NCBI GenBank assembly: GCA_005765155.1 | Contig: VCCP01000001.1 | Coordinates: 4,464,001 to 4,528,000, forward strand | Source: Zelopaecilomyces penicillatus | Taxonomy: Eukaryota; Ascomycota; Sordariomycetes; Hypocreales; Pseudodiploosporaceae | Length of the DNA: 64,000 nt | Direction: 5' to 3' | In this document: positions 59,186 through 64,000 of the stretch, piece by piece | Layout of the letters: every line of letters starts with the position of its first letter | How positions within the stretch are numbered: the stretch's first letter is position 1 | Made by a program: the position numbers and the translations under genes | Notes under the pieces: generated by a model | Database searches by the model: none | Told to the model about the DNA's origin: nothing | The model's input: the letters and a program-made list of their open reading frames with translations, nothing else

Positions 59186-59530
59186 ATGAGCAACGCTGAG
59201 CAAAACCCACCGCCTCAGGAGGCCGGCGCTCGTCGCAGGGTTCGCCTCACCTGATTCTTCCGACAGCTGCTCAAAATGTGACGTACTGATCAACTATGAA
59301 TAGAGTTCTGGCCTCATGCCCAGTTTTGATAGTCTGCAGCAACAGAGACAGAATGCCAACCAGGCTGCTCGCCGTCAGAGCATGACAGATCAGTCGGTCA
59401 AGGGTGGCTTTTTCAGCCAATTCTTTCACAAGTCAGTTCATTGGTCTTCCTGATTGCCCGTTTCTCATCCACAGAGACACTGACGTTGTCGTCTTTCTGC
59501 TGTAGTAATTTCGGACGGAACGCCAAGTAG
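59186..59530 (+). CDS. Small conserved-looking protein, 68 aa, three exons
   Basis: Exons 59186-59239, 59304-59431 and 59506-59530 give 207 nt and 68 residues. The protein starts MSNAEQNPPPQEAGARRR, has a Gln/Asn/Arg-rich middle (GLMPSFDSLQQQRQNANQAA) and ends KGGFFSQFFHNNFGRNAK. Three exons with good acceptors (AATAG, TGTAG), a codon split across intron 2 and an exact multiple of three make chance unlikely. The Phe-rich amphipathic end could bind a membrane or a partner groove. I do not know a function. It is too short to appear as a long open frame in unspliced DNA. Confidence 0.75.
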
Positions 59531-60132
59531 AGACTCGCACGTTTCACTGCAGGCGACTACGAACTTCGAGCTTTTTTAAGATCTTATGCTATAGCTGTGG
59601 ATGGATGTACGATATGAGGAACACTTGTTAGCTTTGGGTCTGCATGTTATGCTGCTTGAATTCTGTATTGAAGATGATGTATGCGGGACAAATTGGATGT
59701 TGTTGGTTAAATCTTTGTATGTTTGAGATACAATGATAACGAATTTTCTGAAATTGAAATTGAAATTATTTGGGTAGCAACATATGGATTTTCAGTAATG
59801 CTTCAACAATAATAAGGTATAATAGCCTTTTCTCTGGCATCAGCATTGACAACGACAGCCGTAATGAGAGTGCCTTTATTGCCAGAGAATAGTGGGGAAC
59901 AGCTTCCAGGGAGCTGCCGACAGATGTTAGTGGATAGTGACGCTGTAGCATCACATAGTTGTATTCTAGTGCTGTGACAGGTGGGGGTGATAAAATGGTT
60001 CTTCCCGCGTTATCGATTACAACAGGGGATTCATTCTGCCTGCTGCAAGCCATCCATGATGTCTACACAGCAAAAAGCTTGGATCCGCCAATTGAGCGAG
60101 TGCTGAGGCACTGCGCGACACTTATTCACATT
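59531..60132. other. Intergenic
   Basis: About 600 bases, AT-rich at 59700-59770. The reading frame of the next gene is open from 59959, but the stretch before 60133 lacks a targeting sequence and is taken as leader. Confidence 0.5.
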
Positions 60133-62646
60133 ATGTCTTGCAGACCTATAATACGAGATTTGCGAAGTCGAAACGACATCATCTGCCGCTCCTGCCTATC
60201 CCTTCTGGGGAAGCAACCCGTCTTGTCAAGTTTTGCTGCGTATAGCTCCCAAGCAACACGTAGGGCGAGATCACGACCACAGGCAATATCTGCCGAAAGC
60301 ATCTCACGACAGCCCACCAAGGCAGAACTGGCACAGTACCTGCAAGGAATACAAAGTTTGCAGGACCCCGAGAAGGAGAAAAGCGGGAGCAGTCCTTTCT
60401 CCGTCCGATTCTTCGAGCAGGATGAAGGGAAACGAAAAGAACTGCCGGATGAAGAAGCCTTTGGGGAGTCCCTCAGTAAACTCGATGCCTCGGAGCTGAA
60501 AGATGCCCTATGGGATCTCAAGGCCGGCTTAGGAACACAAGAAGAGAAGGATGCTTTCAAAGACGTGCTGAGCGAAGTCGGCGGAGGCTGGAATACGATG
60601 AGGACGGCAGACGACTTGGAGAAAATGATCACGAAGCTGCACGCCTATACGGATTCGATCGATGCCGAGATTCAAGAGACTGGAGCAGATCTACCGAAAC
60701 ACGTCTTGGATGAGCTGAATTTGGATATGCCAGAACTACCATTTATGGGAGAAGAAGTTATGAGCACGGGCGGTTCACGAAGTTCAATACCACAAATATC
60801 AGAGGGTCCATGGACGCCGAATCAGCGGAAAAAAATTAGCAGGTTAAACTTGATCCTGTCGCGCGTCTTCAAGGAATCTCACCGGGACACGGGCCTTACA
60901 AAGAAGAGCGTTCAAGCTGTGTATAAAGCCTACCACAGCGCGAGACTCGCTTTAGCTCATGGGTGGGGCAACGTTCCTCTGGACGTCTGGGATTTTCTCT
61001 GGCAGGTCTTTTCCGCGGAAGAGTCAATAAATGCCAACCGGTTCTCACATGTGTCGCTCCTGGCAAGAGACATGAGCGAGGCAAAAGTAACACTGAGCCC
61101 GCCACAGCAGCTGCTTACGATCGAAGCCGTCTTCGTAGATGGCTGGGAGGCAAAAGCCATTGACAACTGGAAACGTTGTATTGGCACATTAGGACAAGAA
61201 AGCGCCGAAACATTTCAAGACTTTTGGGAACTTGGCGTACGGATGCACTGTCGAGCGGGAGATATGGAACAGGCCGAGCGGGCGGTTAACAGGCTGCTTC
61301 AAAGAAACATGAGCCCTCGTATTCTGATGCCCCTGATACGTACCTGCTGTGAGCAGGACACGGGAGAAAGCCGCGACAGGGCATGGGCGGCGTATCGACA
61401 GATGAGAGAGCTCCTCGGACGAGACATGAAGCTTTCAGACTATGACCAGGTAGTGTCATACTTTTTAACAACTAACCAGGTTGAAAATGCCCTGTATGCA
61501 TTTGTTGACATGATGAGCGATGGACAAATCGACTTGAAGCGACAAAAATACATGCCTTCCGTCATTGCCAACAAATTTTTCTTGGGTAAGTGGCTAAAGC
61601 GGTTGATTGGCGCAGGCGACTTGGATGGTGCCTTGAGTGTCGTTGAATTCATGCGCCAAAAGGGGGTTGAGGCCGCACCCATCCATCTCAACGGCCTGAT
61701 CGGTGCCTGGCAGCGCTCAGGAGGTGCTGCTGACTTGGAGAAGGCAGATGTCCTAGCATGGGAGATGATTGAAGCTAGGGTCAAGTTCGTGCGTGCCAGA
61801 AAAGAACACCGCGGCAGCAAAGTTGCCTTTCGAACGTCAGATATGGCGTCTCTGCCGAGGGCTACTCTGGAGACATTTTCATTACTTGCAGAGAATTATC
61901 GTCTGCGAGATTTGCACAGCCGTCTGGAGGCGCTATGGGATGCCTTTCATGATGCTGAAATCAGTCCTGATGCGTTCATGATCAACCAGCTCCTGGAATC
62001 ACATATTCAAGCAGGGCAGCCCAAGGAGGCCATGGCACTTTACCATTCTCTTGTCACAGGCCGAGGGGTTGCGCCTGATCCTTACACTTTCAGCGCACTT
62101 TGGAAGACGCTGGCTGTAAACCGGCTACACGTTGTTCCCTCTAATGCTATGGACGGGGAGATTGTGGCCACACGGGCTCTCTTCAAAGAGACAGTCAAAT
62201 TCAAGAGCATCTTTTCGCCAGACGGCATGGATGGGCAACTAGCGAGGAAGATTCTACACACATTCCGCAGGCTAAAAGACAACGCGGGCTTCCTCGTCGC
62301 CCTGACCGCGCTCAAGGACCTATTCGGGTTTTTACCCCCAGAGACACTCGCCATGGAGATGGTCCTCGGGACCACCAAGCTCTCCTGGGACACACCGCCG
62401 CAGCGCAGACGCCTTATGATTGCCAAACGGGAGATGGACCGTGAACTCCTGGCCTGGGCCGAGGGCGACGCCGACAAGCTGGAAGGCGAGAATCGAGGAG
62501 CCGCCTTGTACGAGTATTTGCAGAAGAAGTATTGGCCCCAACTGGGCGCTGAGGCTGACAAGAGGAAAGCTCTTGTCGGTGTGGCCAAGGAGATGGGCGT
62601 GTATGAGCTGTTGGCGCCTAAGCGGAAGGCTGACAGCACGAAATGA
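60133..62646 (+). CDS. Mitochondrial pentatricopeptide-repeat-like protein
   Basis: Single exon; ATG at 60133 gives 837 residues. The N terminus is basic with few acids (RPIIRDLRSR, ATRRARSRPQ), consistent with mitochondrial import. Residues 110-250 are acidic and helical; from about 340 to 740 there are repeated helix pairs like PPRs, for example FWELGVRMHCRAGDMEQAER, NKFFLGKWLKRLIGAGDLDG and MINQLLESHIQAGQPKEAMA. Such fungal proteins act in mitochondrial RNA stability, splicing or translation; Cya5/Pet309- and Cia84-type proteins are the nearest classes I can suggest. The open frame extends 58 codons upstream of this ATG, so an earlier start at 59959 is possible. Confidence 0.85.
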   Translation: MSCRPIIRDLRSRNDIICRSCLSLLGKQPVLSSFAAYSSQATRRARSRPQAISAESISRQPTKAELAQYLQGIQSLQDPEKEKSGSSPFSVRFFEQDEGKRKELPDEEAFGESLSKLDASELKDALWDLKAGLGTQEEKDAFKDVLSEVGGGWNTMRTADDLEKMITKLHAYTDSIDAEIQETGADLPKHVLDELNLDMPELPFMGEEVMSTGGSRSSIPQISEGPWTPNQRKKISRLNLILSRVFKESHRDTGLTKKSVQAVYKAYHSARLALAHGWGNVPLDVWDFLWQVFSAEESINANRFSHVSLLARDMSEAKVTLSPPQQLLTIEAVFVDGWEAKAIDNWKRCIGTLGQESAETFQDFWELGVRMHCRAGDMEQAERAVNRLLQRNMSPRILMPLIRTCCEQDTGESRDRAWAAYRQMRELLGRDMKLSDYDQVVSYFLTTNQVENALYAFVDMMSDGQIDLKRQKYMPSVIANKFFLGKWLKRLIGAGDLDGALSVVEFMRQKGVEAAPIHLNGLIGAWQRSGGAADLEKADVLAWEMIEARVKFVRARKEHRGSKVAFRTSDMASLPRATLETFSLLAENYRLRDLHSRLEALWDAFHDAEISPDAFMINQLLESHIQAGQPKEAMALYHSLVTGRGVAPDPYTFSALWKTLAVNRLHVVPSNAMDGEIVATRALFKETVKFKSIFSPDGMDGQLARKILHTFRRLKDNAGFLVALTALKDLFGFLPPETLAMEMVLGTTKLSWDTPPQRRRLMIAKREMDRELLAWAEGDADKLEGENRGAALYEYLQKKYWPQLGAEADKRKALVGVAKEMGVYELLAPKRKADSTK

Positions 62647-63445
62647 CAAGAAAGAAATATAAGGATGGATGAATGAACGAAAATAAGGGGTTGGGGGTTC
62701 TGTATACTACCATGTAACATATCTACCACGGGGCGAGCATAATACCTGGCACAATAAAGGGAACATGATTATCATCATTTGCGGTAGGACTGGGAATCTA
62801 GACAACTCCTATATGTACGATATCTTAAACAATTCTTGCTCCTGGTTTCAGACTTGATGCCGTAAATGAAGATACAATGGTAGAACAAGATACCTTTTTT
62901 TGATTATGAACTCTTTTTTCAAATGCCAAGAATGAGATGGATGTCTGGAACAATATGCTGGGCTAAGGTTCCCACTTTCTCTATTACTACTAGTATATAA
63001 AGAATAATCGGCTACATACCCGCCTCAATAAAGATGGGAGACAGTGTGCATAACCTGTTTAACCTTCCCACTCACTCCATATCTTTCCGAAAAACTCCAT
63101 CGCTATGCAAATTCTGCAAACAGGAAACGACCTGAGAGCCAAAAATTGTGTGTCTATATCCCCCAATCCATCTTAATTCGCCAAATCATATAATTGTTCC
63201 TGTCATTGCCCTCTCATTGCTCTTGGAATTGTCTCCTCACCAATGACTTGAAGGCGCGTCGTCGTCGTCAGCAGCGGCGGCAGCATGCTCTGTCTGGTTG
63301 ATCAGCACCAGATGCAATATCATGACATTGGCATACGCCCTCTAGCATGATGATTCCTGGATTTCTGCATTAGACCCAAGTGGTTGTTGATATTTCATGT
63401 CGCGAGACCTTGAGAGAAGCTGGTTCTTCGTAATACGAGAATTTC
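62647..63445. other. Intergenic between convergent genes
   Basis: About 800 AT-rich bases holding the 3' ends of the PPR-like gene and of the partial gene at the window edge. No gene. Confidence 0.6.
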
Positions 63446-64000
63446 TTATGATAGGTCCATAGCTTCTTCGCCGTCTTCATCTAGCCGATCCCCCACTGAG
63501 CTTAGGCCAGAGCTAGGTGGACGTGAGTCGGGGTCTTCTTCATCAGCCGCCTTGACGCCATTCTCCCTTGGTCCTGGAGGGGGGCTCCTCTGTGATACCC
63601 ATTCACTTATGCTGGTAATCGTCCCTCCCTCAACTAAGATGTCGCCGGTATAATCGTTGTTTCTGCCTAAACTTGTGCCATGATACTTGGCATCGTCGCC
63701 AGTTTTACTATGTTTCTTCTTCAGGGCTAAGTGGAGGATGGGAAAAATAAGTTAGCTTCTCTGCTTCTTGGCGCGTCGCATGAGGTCTTCTTAGCTAGGA
63801 AAGCAGAAGCTCTGCCTGGCGGTACAATGTGGATGGGGTCTTTCATACCGTTTAGATAGTCTGTAGCATCGGCTTCTCCATCTCCGCTCCCTATCTCCAT
63901 GAGCTCCTTCATGCGCTGCCCGGAAAACCATTCCAAGAACTCATCGACGCCCCTCGTGTCCTCCTCCCCTATCCAGTCCTGCTCGGTTGCTAGTCTTTCG
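63446..64000 (-). CDS. C-terminal part of an unrecognised protein (truncated by window edge)
   Basis: Two exons are visible: from the window edge (64000) to 63849, and 63726-63446 with stop TAA. The 123-nt intron splits an Ala codon. The visible 144 residues begin ERLATEQDWIGEEDTRGVDE and continue FLEWFSGQRMKELMEIGSG. The rest is hydrophilic, with PPPGPRENG and an acidic end DEDGEEAMDLS, and is probably disordered. No domain is recognised; the 5' part lies outside the window. Confidence 0.7.

Noticed and set aside
1..64000. CRISPR arrays, rRNA, viral or transposon genes
   Set aside because: No regularly spaced repeats, rRNA segments or integrase, transposase, polymerase or capsid-type ORFs were recognised on either strand.

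Overview
The window is nuclear DNA of a filamentous ascomycete, most likely a Sordariomycete and possibly Hypocreales. The evidence is: many short introns (about 48-160 nt) with GT..AG ends, fungus-specific families (Clr5 domain, CorA-like fungal protein, Yox1-type homeobox, Rrd1 with a long C-terminal tail), a fungal nuclear ATP1 with a mitochondrial presequence, and intergenic DNA carrying TACTCCGTA and ACCTAGGT/TAGGTACC-type words. No tRNA, rRNA, CRISPR array, transposon or viral gene was recognised. I joined exons by hand. For every complete spliced gene except the ABC transporter the summed exon lengths are a multiple of three with matching phases, which is strong support for the models.

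Layout. 0-6 kb: a nine-exon CorA-like membrane protein and a BTB/POZ protein, both on the minus strand. 7.5-12.7 kb: a thioredoxin-PITH protein, a Clr5-domain protein and a J-domain protein, all plus strand. 13.3-20.7 kb is a housekeeping block: SmB (minus), then ribosomal protein L11, ATP synthase alpha and NAD(P)H-hydrate dehydratase (plus). 20.7-29.0 kb is an 8.3 kb stretch with no convincing gene, upstream of an uncharacterised 523-residue protein (29.0-30.6 kb). 31.4-36.5 kb is a large ABC-A transporter on the minus strand, with an apparent frameshift near its N terminus. 38.6-45.8 kb holds the PP2A activator Rrd1 (minus) diverging from exosome subunit Rrp46 (plus), then an NAD kinase with a long N-terminal extension. 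46.7-54 kb carries a Yox1-like homeobox factor, Ran GTPase and the proteasome chaperone Nas2, all minus. 54.9-62.6 kb has a PWI/RS splicing protein, Eaf6 of NuA4, a tiny conserved three-exon gene (68 aa) and a mitochondrial PPR-like protein, all plus. The window ends inside the 3' part of an unrecognised gene on the minus strand.

The genes are mostly core functions and do not form a pathway or a secondary-metabolite cluster. Loose functional themes are RNA processing (SmB, PWI/RS, Rrp46), pyridine-nucleotide metabolism (NAD kinase, NAD(P)H-hydrate repair) and mitochondria (Atp1, PPR protein). I see no clear previously undescribed multi-gene system. The best leads are the frameshifted ABC-A gene, the 9-nt SmB microexon between two introns of equal length, a stopless 48-nt intron of length 3n in the PWI gene, KEN-box degrons in the Yox1-like factor, and the long gene-free region with repeated TACTCCGTA-like words.
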